43,964 nt of DNA from the NCBI GenBank assembly GCA_021739635.1, contig JAIPBH010000018.1:1-43964 (forward strand), in the 5' to 3' direction. The number at the start of each line of letters is the position of its first letter. Position 1 is the stretch's first letter. Source of the stretch: Flavobacteriaceae bacterium (GTDB lineage: Bacteria > Bacteroidota > Bacteroidia > Flavobacteriales > Flavobacteriaceae). The position numbers and the translations under genes are program-made. Shown in pieces: positions 17,981-25,859 of the stretch. Under the pieces are notes generated by a model. That model worked only from the letters and a program-made list of their open reading frames with translations, was not told where the DNA came from and made no database searches.

Positions 17981-20900
17981 TTATTTTTTAATAATTTTAA
18001 CATTCATTTCTTCTACTTTTTTATCTGAAAGCATTGATGGCGCCCCAAATAATAAATCGTCGCTCGTGCCTGTTTTCGGGAATGCCATCACTTCACGTAT
18101 GGATGCTTTTTTCTCTAAAATCATCATCAGCCTATCCACGCCCCAAGCAATACCGCCGTGTGGTGGCGCGCCATAATGGAAGGCTTTGTACATGGTGCCA
18201 ACGCTTTTTAGCATTTCTTCTTTATTATAGCCCATGTTTTTATAGGTGGCTTCTAAAATTTCGGGTTTGTGCGCACGAATGGAACCACCACCAATTTCGT
18301 AACCGTTTAATATTAAATCATATTGTTGCGCGATGATGCTTCCAATTTCTTCTTCCTTGCCATTCATGTGTTTTTCAATATCATAAACCGCGGGCATAGA
18401 GAAGGGGTTGTGGGTAAACGTCCATCGGCCTTCATCTGTTTTTTCAAACATAGGGAAATCAATCACCCACGCCGGGCGCAATTCCTTCGGATTTATTAAA
18501 TGCAACATGCTGCCCAATTCTTGACGTACCGCATCTAAAGCTTTGTTAGCTGTGGCATAATCGGCTGCCGAGAAAAACACAATATCGCCTACTTGCGCAT
18601 GGGTTGTTTTTATAATACCGGCTGCAATGTCTTCACCCAAAAATTTAATAATAGGCGATTGTAAATCGGTTTCATTAACAATAATATATGCTAAACCACC
18701 CAAGCCATGTTGTTGCGCAGTGGCCGTTAATTTTTCAATTTGCCCTTTTGATAAGCGTTTGTTGCCTTGTTCTTCGGCAGACACTTTTATACATTTTACA
18801 ATACCGCCTTCTTCAATGGGTTTACTAAATACTTGAAAGGTGGTGTCTTTTACAATATCTGTAATGTCTTGAAGTTTTAATCCGAAACGTAAATCGGGTC
18901 TATCGCAACCATAATAATACATGGCATCTTGGTAGGTAATGACTTCAAACGGACGCAAAATCCATTTGTTGCCATATATTTTGTTTACTACTTCATTAAA
19001 CATTTTGGTGTTTAAATCGATGATTTGCTGCATGCTGGCATAGGCCATTTCTATATCTAATTGGGTGAATTCCGGCTGGCGGTCGCCACGGGAATCTTCA
19101 TCCCTAAAACAACGTGCAATCTGGAAATACTTTTCGTAACCGCTAACCATCAGCATTTGTTTAAACTGCTGAGGTGCTTGTGGTAAGGTATAGAATGCGC
19201 CAGGTTGTTTACGAGTTGGCACAATAAATTCGCGTGCCCCTTCATCGGTTCCAGCACTTAAAATCGGTGTTTCAATTTCCAAGAAATGTTCTGCATCTAA
19301 AATATCACGCAGTAATTTAATGACTTTGTGACGGTTAACAATCACGCGTCGCACATCATCATTTCTGTGGTCTAAAAACTTATACTGAAAACGAATGGTT
19401 TCGTTGGTTTTTGTGGCACGTTTTATTTCAAAAGGAAGCGTTCTAGATAGATTTAAAATATCCAATTCATAAGCTTCTAATTCTATTTTCCCGGTTCGTA
19501 AAGCGGCATTATAATCATCTTCCTTACGCTGAACAATGGTGCCCGTAACGGTAATTACCGATTCTGGTTTTAACTTCACCAATTCATCTAAATTCGCGAA
19601 CGATTCCCTGCTTAAACGCACTTGGAAAATTTCGGTACTAGAATCACGTAAATCTATAAAAATCAACTCACCATGATCGCGAACACTAGAAACCCAACCT
19701 GCAAAAGTTACTTTTTCGGAGATATTAGCTTCTGAAATAGATGTGATTAAATGTGTTCTGTATTCCTCTTTTATGATGATGGGGATCTCGGGAAGTACTT
19801 CTTCTTGTTGTTTAGGCGTTTGTTGGTCTTGGGTCTTGGGTCTTGGGTCTTGGTCTTCAGTCTTTGGGCTTCGGTCATCTCCAGCAAGCGCTTTCAAAAT
19901 ACCTTCACGAACCACTTTTCCAGAAGCCCCTTTTCCAATAATTTCAATGACTTTTCCAACTAAAATACCAGCTTTTCCTTGGTTTCCAGCTTTAATGTCG
20001 TTTGCCGTGGCTTCATTTTCTGAAATGACTTTAGCAATGGCATCTTGGATTTTTTCTTCGGAAATGCTGTTGGCTTCGAAATAGGTTTTATAGTTGAATT
20101 GGGCATCTTCCAACAACGATTTTATGGCGTTTTGAACCAATACAACCGTTACTTTTTCTTCTTTAAATAATTTGAAAATATCAATAAAATCCTGAATATT
20201 TTCGATTTTAGAATACTCCTCAGGTTTTATATTGTTTGATAATGTTTTGGCAACAAACGAGGCATCATTCAATTCATTATTAATCGCAACAAAAGTTTCA
20301 GAACGCAACGAATCTGCTGTGAAAAATTTAGCATCCTGTGGTAATACGCCGCCTTGAATTAAAATAGATTCTACCGCAAAAGGAAGCGTTTTAGTATCCA
20401 CTTGAATCGCTTCCACAGCATTTTTAATTGAAACAAAAGGCAAATCGGGCTCAGAAATGAATCGGTAATCTGCTTCAAATTCCTTTTTACGCATGGTTTT
20501 GGTTTGCTTTAAATCGGCATCCCACAAAACTGTGGTTTGATCGGGTCTAAATTCCTTATGCTCAATATAATAATTGAATTGTTTTTCAACTTCTTCCTTT
20601 AAAGCATCCACCATAAACTTAAACGAGTTCAAGTTTTTAATTTCGGTACGTGGGTTTAACGTATAACTATGTTTTTTACGAAGTGATACGGAGACATCCG
20701 ATTTAAATTCCCCTTTTTCAAGATTGGCTTCAGAAATTTTTAAATTTTGAACAATACGTTGAATGTACTGTGCATAGGTAGAAGCATCTTCAATATGGCG
20801 AATACAAGGCTCCGTCACAATTTCAATTAAGGGTACGCCAGCTTTATTAAAATCGACTAACGAAACCGTTTTTTCGTGCATCAATTTGGCGGCATCTTCC

Positions 20901-21313
20901 TCAATATGAACTTGGGTTAAATTGACCGTAAACTGACTCCCATCATTCCTGAAACACGATACTTGTCCGTCAGGAATAATCGGATTATGAAACTGTGTAA
21001 TTTGAATATTCTTTGGGTTATCCGGATATTCATAATGTTTTCTATCCCAAGAAATAACGACGTTTTCAAAAGAAGAATTCACGGCTTTTCCGAAATAAAT
21101 AGCCTTGGTAATTGCTTCTTTATTTATGGCTGGCAACACACCCATTTGCCCCGTGCAAACGGAGCATATATTTTGGTTTGGTGTATCTATTTCTTGATTC
21201 GGACAAGAACAGAATAATTTGGTTTTTGTGTTTAATCGAACGTGTGTTTCTAGTCCGATGACTAACTCTAAATCGTGCGCTTTTAACGCGGCATCTAATT
21301 GTTCCAGTTCCAT
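17981..21313 (-). CDS. gatB-aspS: Fused aspartyl/glutamyl-tRNA amidotransferase subunit B and aspartyl-tRNA synthetase
   Basis: 1110 residues joining two enzymes. Residues 1 to about 478 are GatB. Zinc ligands are Cys35, Cys37, Cys50 and Cys53, followed by HYEYPDNPKNIQITQ, FNKAGVPLIEIVTEP and TEIKNLNSFKFMVDAL. A charged, low-complexity linker (about 479-510) is encoded by heptamer repeats. Residues from about 515 are a complete bacterial-type AspRS: OB-fold anticodon domain, motif 2 from Phe736 (FRDEDSRGDRQPEF), a GAD insert, and motif 3 with Arg1061 (GIAWGVDRLMMIL). His547 in RDHGE replaces the Leu of tRNA-discriminating bacterial AspRS, hinting at a non-discriminating enzyme that also charges tRNA(Asn). 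Its ATG overlaps the gatA stop (TAATG). I recall similar fusions annotated in other Flavobacteriaceae. Confidence 0.95.
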   Translation of the reverse strand: MELEQLDAALKAHDLELVIGLETHVRLNTKTKLFCSCPNQEIDTPNQNICSVCTGQMGVLPAINKEAITKAIYFGKAVNSSFENVVISWDRKHYEYPDNPKNIQITQFHNPIIPDGQVSCFRNDGSQFTVNLTQVHIEEDAAKLMHEKTVSLVDFNKAGVPLIEIVTEPCIRHIEDASTYAQYIQRIVQNLKISEANLEKGEFKSDVSVSLRKKHSYTLNPRTEIKNLNSFKFMVDALKEEVEKQFNYYIEHKEFRPDQTTVLWDADLKQTKTMRKKEFEADYRFISEPDLPFVSIKNAVEAIQVDTKTLPFAVESILIQGGVLPQDAKFFTADSLRSETFVAINNELNDASFVAKTLSNNIKPEEYSKIENIQDFIDIFKLFKEEKVTVVLVQNAIKSLLEDAQFNYKTYFEANSISEEKIQDAIAKVISENEATANDIKAGNQGKAGILVGKVIEIIGKGASGKVVREGILKALAGDDRSPKTEDQDPRPKTQDQQTPKQQEEVLPEIPIIIKEEYRTHLITSISEANISEKVTFAGWVSSVRDHGELIFIDLRDSSTEIFQVRLSRESFANLDELVKLKPESVITVTGTIVQRKEDDYNAALRTGKIELEAYELDILNLSRTLPFEIKRATKTNETIRFQYKFLDHRNDDVRRVIVNRHKVIKLLRDILDAEHFLEIETPILSAGTDEGAREFIVPTRKQPGAFYTLPQAPQQFKQMLMVSGYEKYFQIARCFRDEDSRGDRQPEFTQLDIEMAYASMQQIIDLNTKMFNEVVNKIYGNKWILRPFEVITYQDAMYYYGCDRPDLRFGLKLQDITDIVKDTTFQVFSKPIEEGGIVKCIKVSAEEQGNKRLSKGQIEKLTATAQQHGLGGLAYIIVNETDLQSPIIKFLGEDIAAGIIKTTHAQVGDIVFFSAADYATANKALDAVRQELGSMLHLINPKELRPAWVIDFPMFEKTDEGRWTFTHNPFSMPAVYDIEKHMNGKEEEIGSIIAQQYDLILNGYEIGGGSIRAHKPEILEATYKNMGYNKEEMLKSVGTMYKAFHYGAPPHGGIAWGVDRLMMILEKKASIREVMAFPKTGTSDDLLFGAPSMLSDKKVEEMNVKIIKK
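19825..19871. repeat. Tandem heptamer (GGTCTTG)x4 inside the GatB-AspS linker
   Basis: Four perfect copies of GGTCTTG occupy 19825-19852 on the plus strand. A degenerate tail (GTCTTCAGTCTTTGGGCTTCGGTC) runs to about 19871+. On the coding strand it produces the Pro/Lys/Thr/Gln/Asp linker (PKTQDQ, QDPRPK). Seven bases is not a codon multiple, so a change of one or two copies would shift the AspRS frame. Confidence 0.92.
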
Positions 21314-22713
21314 TATATTGTGTCTTTTAAGAAGTTAGCAAACTTCAAAACGAGTTCGTCATTATTTTTTGCGGCAGTAATTTGCAAGCCTGTTTCTGTG
21401 CCTTTTGGTATGGTTAAAGTAGGTAATTGCCCTAAACTAAAACCAACGGTGTAGGCATCACTTAAATACATGGCATGCGGATCTTTTAAACTATCACCAA
21501 TTTTTGGAGGTGAGTTTGGAGTAACAGGCGAAAGGATGATATCTACTTCCTTGAAATCGTTTTCAAAATTTTCTGAAATAGCATCACGTAGCGCCAATCC
21601 TTTTAAATAAATTTCATCTGAAAACCCTTGAGATAATACTTGGTTGCCACCAACAATACGACGTTTTGTTTCTTCCGAAAAATTTTCAGAACGCGTGATG
21701 GCGTAAGATTCTTTTAAGTTTTTATCGTCAATGCGGTTGCCATAATTGCTACCATCCAATCGAGATAAATTGGAAGCTGTTTCAGCCATCGCCAAGGTGT
21801 AATAGGTTGAAACCAGAATATCAGATTTAAAGAAATCCAGTTCCTTGACTTCAATGCCTTTGGCTTTTATTTTTTCTATAGTTGTTAAAAAATCAGCTTT
21901 TATTTTAGAATCTATGGCATCATTTTCAATAAAGTTTTTGAAATAGCCAACGATTTTAATGGCTTTAGCATTTGAAATACTGTCTTTAGTAATTTCCGCG
22001 GAAGCGTAAGTGGTTTGATCTTTAACGTCTTTGCCACTCATCACATTTAATAGGATACGAATATCCTCTACCGATTTGGCAATGGGACCCACACAATCTG
22101 TAGATGAGGCATACGCCATCAAACCATAACGCGAAATGCGTCCGTAAGTCGGTTTTAAGCCATACACATGGTTATAACCAGCTGGTTGTCTCACCGATCC
22201 ACCCGTATCGCCACCAATGGAAAAAATCGTGTAATCTTTGGCAACATTCACCGCTGAACCACCGCTAGAACCACCTCCAACTAAATCGGAATTGTTAGCG
22301 TTTTTTACAGCGCCAAATATGGTATTTTCGCTAGACGACCCATGTCCGAAACTATCACAATTCTCTTTTACGATGGGAATAGCGCCCGCATCCAATAATT
22401 TTTGAATGGCTGTTGCTGTGTAAGGTGACTTGTAATTTTTTAGCAAATTTGAGCTTGCTGTGGCATAAGTGCCTTGTAGCATATACACATCTTTAATTCC
22501 AAAAGGAATACCTTCAAGTAAACCAATAGTGTCTCCGTTTACTATTTTGGTATCTACTTTTGCAGCTAATTGTAAGGCTAAATCGTTTAATAAGGAATTA
22601 ACGGTGTTGTTTGTATTCTCTTTAAGAGCGTTTAATTTTTGCTGAATTAATGCGGTGCAAGATATTTTTTTATCAACTAATTGCTGATGGATTTTATGTA
22701 TTTGAGAGTCCAT
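21313..22713 (-). CDS. gatA: Aspartyl/glutamyl-tRNA amidotransferase subunit A
   Basis: The glutaminase subunit of GatCAB. It frees ammonia from glutamine or asparagine and passes it to GatB to amidate Asp-tRNA(Asn) or Glu-tRNA(Gln). 466 residues with the amidase-signature triad complete: Lys74 (GIPFGIKDV), cis-Ser149 (GGGSSGGSA) and Ser173 (GGDTGGSVRQPA). The spacing equals that of characterised GatA (75 and 24 residues). MAETASNLSRLDGSNYG is the usual GatA motif. The gene lies between gatC (2 bp gap) and gatB-aspS (1 bp overlap). Confidence 0.96.
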   Translation of the reverse strand: MDSQIHKIHQQLVDKKISCTALIQQKLNALKENTNNTVNSLLNDLALQLAAKVDTKIVNGDTIGLLEGIPFGIKDVYMLQGTYATASSNLLKNYKSPYTATAIQKLLDAGAIPIVKENCDSFGHGSSSENTIFGAVKNANNSDLVGGGSSGGSAVNVAKDYTIFSIGGDTGGSVRQPAGYNHVYGLKPTYGRISRYGLMAYASSTDCVGPIAKSVEDIRILLNVMSGKDVKDQTTYASAEITKDSISNAKAIKIVGYFKNFIENDAIDSKIKADFLTTIEKIKAKGIEVKELDFFKSDILVSTYYTLAMAETASNLSRLDGSNYGNRIDDKNLKESYAITRSENFSEETKRRIVGGNQVLSQGFSDEIYLKGLALRDAISENFENDFKEVDIILSPVTPNSPPKIGDSLKDPHAMYLSDAYTVGFSLGQLPTLTIPKGTETGLQITAAKNNDELVLKFANFLKDTI

Positions 22714-22715
22714 AA

Positions 22716-22985
22716 TTATTCTTCTATAACTTTAGAAACCACTAAATAGCCGTTTTTTTCTTTAGGAAAGTTTTCAATGATGATTTGTTTTTCTATGGAA
22801 GAACTTTCAATCACTACATCATCTCTTAAATCTGTTAAAGACACGTAATTATTATGATTGTTATTAAAAGCATTATTATTTAAAGGTTGAGCCTTTTTTA
22901 TGGCATCAAATAATTTGTTTACAGCTTCACTAGGTTGTGCGCCTTTAATGCTCGACAATACGTCTACCGTCATTATTTTACTCAT
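22716..22985 (-). CDS. gatC: Divergent GatC-like subunit with Asn-rich insert
   Basis: 89 residues from the ATG at 22985. The C-terminal half matches GatC: LRDDVV, then ENFPKEKNGYLVVSKVIEE, equivalent to the LREDEV...NAP...FRVPKVIE segment that wraps GatA. The N-terminal half (MTVDVLSSIKGAQPSEAVNKL) lacks the usual GatC helices IAKLARL.L. Residues 36-46 contain eight asparagines (NNNAFNNNHNN). A 111-residue reading from a TTG at 23051 would translate the terminator hairpin and is rejected. GatC should tie GatA to GatB. The gene is first in the operon, directly after the attenuator. Confidence 0.78.
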   Translation of the reverse strand: MSKIMTVDVLSSIKGAQPSEAVNKLFDAIKKAQPLNNNAFNNNHNNYVSLTDLRDDVVIESSSIEKQIIIENFPKEKNGYLVVSKVIEE

Positions 22986-23003
22986 GTCTTGGTTTTTTAA
23001 ATT

Positions 23004-23033
23004 AAAAAAAGCCTTCCAAATTAGGAAGGCTTT
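23004..23033 (-). terminator. Attenuator terminator upstream of gatC
   Basis: On the minus strand, arms AAAGCCTTCC (23033-23024) and GGAAGGCTTT (23017-23008) pair perfectly over 10 bp with a 6-base loop, and a T run continues to 23004. It lies downstream of the leader frame and 19 bases before the gatC ATG, so it would stop the operon's own transcript. No other minus-strand gene ends close by; the response regulator gene ends at 23281, before a separate promoter. Confidence 0.88.
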
Positions 23034-23086
23034 ATATATATTTTTCAACAATAACCTTCCTGTCCTACCAATTAGGATTATTGAAA
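23023..23086 (-). promoter_or_regulatory. Antiterminator and protector segments of the gat attenuator
   Basis: On the minus strand, AGGAAGG (23061-23055) is exactly complementary to CCTTCCT (23029-23023) in the 5' arm of the terminator; UU/GA extend the pairing by two. This would exclude the terminator. The region GGTTATTGTTGAAA (23056-23043) can instead pair with TTTCAATAATC in the leader codons (23086-23076), leaving a three-base bulge, and hide part of the antiterminator. These are the 1:2, 2:3 and 3:4 pairings of a classical attenuator. Confidence 0.7.
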
Positions 23087-23112
23087 TTGTTATTATTGTT
23101 TATAGTTTGCAT
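23065..23112 (-). CDS. Asn-rich leader peptide MQTINNNNNFNNPNW
   Basis: A 15-codon frame with ATG at 23112-23110 and TAG at 23067-23065. Eight codons are Asn (AAC AAT AAT AAC AAT, then AAT AAT and AAT). It starts 18 bases after a perfect -7 promoter element and is followed by competing RNA structures and the gatC terminator. By analogy with trp and his leaders, a ribosome stalled on codons 5-9 for lack of Asn-tRNA would cover the protector segment and allow the antiterminator. A ribosome reaching the stop codon would cover the antiterminator strand and let the terminator form. AAT is frequent in AT-rich DNA, so conservation must be checked. Confidence 0.72.
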   Translation of the reverse strand: MQTINNNNNFNNPNW

Positions 23113-23130
23113 TTAAATAAATTAACACCT

Positions 23131-23138
23131 CAAATATA
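23131..23138 (-). promoter_or_regulatory. -7 promoter element of the gat operon (TATATTTG)
   Basis: The minus strand reads TATATTTG, a perfect TAnnTTTG match, 18 bases ahead of the leader-peptide ATG. Transcription should start near 23125. No convincing -33 TTG was found at the standard spacing. Confidence 0.65.
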
Positions 23139-23280
23139 TACAGAAATACCAAACGAAGCACTATTTTTTTTCACAACTTGGTATGTATTATAGAATTGTT
23201 AAAAAAGGCAAAGAAAATTTGTAGATTTTATTTGGTTTTAAGGTATTTCAATAAATTGTTTGTTTTTCTACAACGCTAAA

Positions 23281-23919
23281 TCAATCAATTAAGCCTTTTT
23301 CTATAGCGACTCTAACGAGACCTGCAACATTTTTTACACCTAATTTTTGAATTAAATTACTGCGGTGTGCTTCTACAGTTTTTGGAGTTATAAAGAGTTG
23401 GTTTGCAATTTCGTCTGTGGTGTGTTCTTTTACAATTAATTTGAGCACTTCTTTTTCGCGTCTGGTTAAACTTGGAATAAAAAATGAACTGTTGTTTGGT
23501 TTCCCTAAAGAATCGTTTAATAACAAACGCTGTAATTTTTCGGGTAGAAATAATTGGTTGTTAGTAACGGCTATTATGGCATCAATTAATTCGGTTTTAT
23601 TGGTGTTTTTTAATAGATACCCATTGGCTCCATTCTTAATGATTTGTTTAATAAAAGCCACATCTTCAAAATTTGATAACGCTATTATCTTAAGGGTTTT
23701 GTAATGTTCTTTTAGCTCTTTGCATAAAATAATACCATTACCATCGGGTAAATTAATATCTAATAAAAGTACCTGCGGAACTACTGTTTGTAATCCTTCA
23801 ATGGTATCATTTACAGAGTGATAGGTGCTTATTATTTGAATGTTATCAACATTATTTAACATAGTTTTTAATCCTTCTACTACCATCAAGTGATCGTCTG
23901 TTATTGCAATGCTAATCAT
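23281..23919 (-). CDS. LuxR/NarL-type response regulator
   Basis: 212 residues. The receiver domain has the acidic pocket Asp8-Asp9 and the phospho-acceptor Asp54 (LLLDINLPDG), with a Lys in the YLLKNT switch motif. The C-terminal GerE-type helix-turn-helix reads LTRREKEVLKLIVKEHTTDE and TPKTVEAHRSNLIQKLGVK. It overlaps the kinase gene by 4 bp (ATGA), so the pair is almost certainly cognate. Targets are unknown; the secreted-protein genes of the same operon are candidates. Confidence 0.94.
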   Translation of the reverse strand: MISIAITDDHLMVVEGLKTMLNNVDNIQIISTYHSVNDTIEGLQTVVPQVLLLDINLPDGNGIILCKELKEHYKTLKIIALSNFEDVAFIKQIIKNGANGYLLKNTNKTELIDAIIAVTNNQLFLPEKLQRLLLNDSLGKPNNSSFFIPSLTRREKEVLKLIVKEHTTDEIANQLFITPKTVEAHRSNLIQKLGVKNVAGLVRVAIEKGLID

Positions 23920-25820
23920 GATTTTGGAATGTTTTTTAAATCGATATTAATGGTAAAGGTAGTGCCGTTTTTGGTGTGTTCTTCATCGAGTGTGGCATTT
24001 AAAAAAGCAATTCGCGATTTAATATTTTTTAAACCAATACCTTCTGTTTTGTTTGAATTTGAGAAGCCTTTTCCGTTATCTTCAACCGTAATAAATAGGT
24101 TGTTTTCATGTGAGTTAATTTGAACCAAAGCTTCGCTAGCTTGAGCATGTTTTATGATATTATTGACTAATTCTTGAATGATTCGGTAAATAACGGTTTC
24201 AATATTTTTTGGTAGATTGATATCGTTTCCAAAATGCTGAAAGTTGATTTTTATATCATGAAATTGTTCTTGCTTTGAGCAATAATTTTTTACTGAATTT
24301 ATCAAACCAAAATCGATGATAGCTGTTGGTGATAGATTGTGAGAGATGTTCCGCACTTGGTCGCATGAGTAATCAATCATTTCAATAGCTTTGTTAAAAA
24401 TATGTTTGTTTTCTGTTGAAAATGAAGCGGAATCGATACTTGAAAGCTGAAATTTAATAGAAGACAAATCGCCATTAATACCATCGTGCAAATCTTGGGC
24501 AATACGGATGCGTTCTTTTTCTTCGCCTTCAATGAGCGCTTGAAGTTTGTCTATATCTCGTTCTTGCTCTAGTTTTGAAATTTCAATGCTCTTTAATTTT
24601 TTATGTTGTTTGTATAAAAACCAAAAAGTTATTAGCAGAAGCAATAATACAATAATACTGATGGTAGCTATTGAAAACTGATTTTTCTTTTTAGCTAATT
24701 CCAATTCATTATGTTCTAAAGCTATTTGTTTTTTGGCAAGTTCTTTATCCTTTTTTTCAGATTGGTATTGTTTTTCCAATAAGTTTATTTGTTTTAAATG
24801 AGTTTCATTAAGTAAAGAATCTTTTAATTGTGCGTTTTGTTTTAAATGAAAATAGGCTTTGCTAGGGTTGTTTAATGTTTCATAAACCTGTGCTAATTGC
24901 AAATGGGCTTTGGTTTGTATTTCAATTTTTTCATCTGCTTTGGCTGTATTTAAAGCTTCTTGTAAGAAGTTAACCGCATTTTTATAATCTTTGTTAAAAG
25001 AATATGAAGTACCAAGCTCTAAAATCAAATCATTTTTATAATAGCTATCATTTATATTGTTAATAAAGGGTAAAGCATTTTGATAGTGATTAATGGCTTT
25101 ATTGTAATTTTTTGTTTCAAAATAATAGGTTCCAAAGTTGCGTTGTGCAAAATATTTTAAACGTGTATTGTTAAGTGTTTTTGTAATGCTGTCAGCTTTT
25201 GTAAAGTATTGGTAAGCTATTTTAAATCGTTTAAATTTCATGTTGGCCAATCCTAAATCGCCCAAAGCATAGGCGAGACTTTCTTTATCATTTTTAGGAA
25301 TAATATTTAGTGCTTTGTTTAAATATTCTAATTCTTTTTCTTTGTTCTTGATGGAGTTGAAAAATGATGCCAGATTTTCATAAGACATTCCCAAGCGCGA
25401 ACTATCCTTAAGGGTTTCAAATACTTTAATGCCTTTTAAGTAGTTGTCAATAACCTTATTAAATTCACCTTTGTATTGATAAGCATTTCCTAAATTAATA
25501 TATAAACCACCAATGCCACGCTTATAATTAGCTTCAATGCTATGTGGTAATGCTTTGTTATAATAATAAATGGCCGAATCGTAATTTGCTAAATCGCTAT
25601 GTACAATGCCACTATATTGTAATGATTTAATGATTCCAATTTTGTAATTGCTTTTTTTACTTTTTATAAAAGCTTTCTTATAAAGACTTAAAGCTTCGTT
25701 TGGATTGATAGATTCCTGTTCATAGGCTTTGTCTAGAATCGTGTTTATTAGAGTGCTATCGTTTTGGCCAAAACTTATTTGGAAACAGCAAATTAAACCT
25801 ATGAAAAGGAATCGTTTCAT
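23916..25820 (-). CDS. TPR-containing histidine kinase
   Basis: 634 residues. A signal peptide (ends SFGQ) is followed by about seven tetratricopeptide repeats in the periplasm (for example YDSAIYYYNKALPHSIEANY, YNKAINHYQNALPFINNIND). A transmembrane segment lies at about 382-403, then a short coiled coil and a HisKA_3 domain with phospho-acceptor His445 (IAQDLHDGINGDLSS). The HATPase domain has the N box ELVNNIIKHA, plus VEDNGKGF and GIGLKNIKSR. Such kinases pair with NarL-type regulators. The TPR sensor suggests recognition of a protein or peptide. It follows two secreted-protein genes in the same direction. Confidence 0.93.
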   Translation of the reverse strand: MKRFLFIGLICCFQISFGQNDSTLINTILDKAYEQESINPNEALSLYKKAFIKSKKSNYKIGIIKSLQYSGIVHSDLANYDSAIYYYNKALPHSIEANYKRGIGGLYINLGNAYQYKGEFNKVIDNYLKGIKVFETLKDSSRLGMSYENLASFFNSIKNKEKELEYLNKALNIIPKNDKESLAYALGDLGLANMKFKRFKIAYQYFTKADSITKTLNNTRLKYFAQRNFGTYYFETKNYNKAINHYQNALPFINNINDSYYKNDLILELGTSYSFNKDYKNAVNFLQEALNTAKADEKIEIQTKAHLQLAQVYETLNNPSKAYFHLKQNAQLKDSLLNETHLKQINLLEKQYQSEKKDKELAKKQIALEHNELELAKKKNQFSIATISIIVLLLLLITFWFLYKQHKKLKSIEISKLEQERDIDKLQALIEGEEKERIRIAQDLHDGINGDLSSIKFQLSSIDSASFSTENKHIFNKAIEMIDYSCDQVRNISHNLSPTAIIDFGLINSVKNYCSKQEQFHDIKINFQHFGNDINLPKNIETVIYRIIQELVNNIIKHAQASEALVQINSHENNLFITVEDNGKGFSNSNKTEGIGLKNIKSRIAFLNATLDEEHTKNGTTFTINIDLKNIPKS

Positions 25821-25859
25821 GTTAAAGTATAAATAGTAATTTAAATGTAATTAATTTAT

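Noticed and set aside
19743-20084. Long open frames antisense to the GatB-AspS gene, including one of 113 codons
   Set aside because: They lie wholly within a well-supported gene on the other strand and have no recognisable domain or promoter. One is a by-product of the heptamer repeat.
22986-23051. 22-residue N-terminal extension of GatC from a TTG at 23051
   Set aside because: The extension would be encoded by the terminator hairpin and its T run, lies downstream of the promoter and leader frame, and is not GatC-like. The ATG at 22985 gives a normal-length protein.
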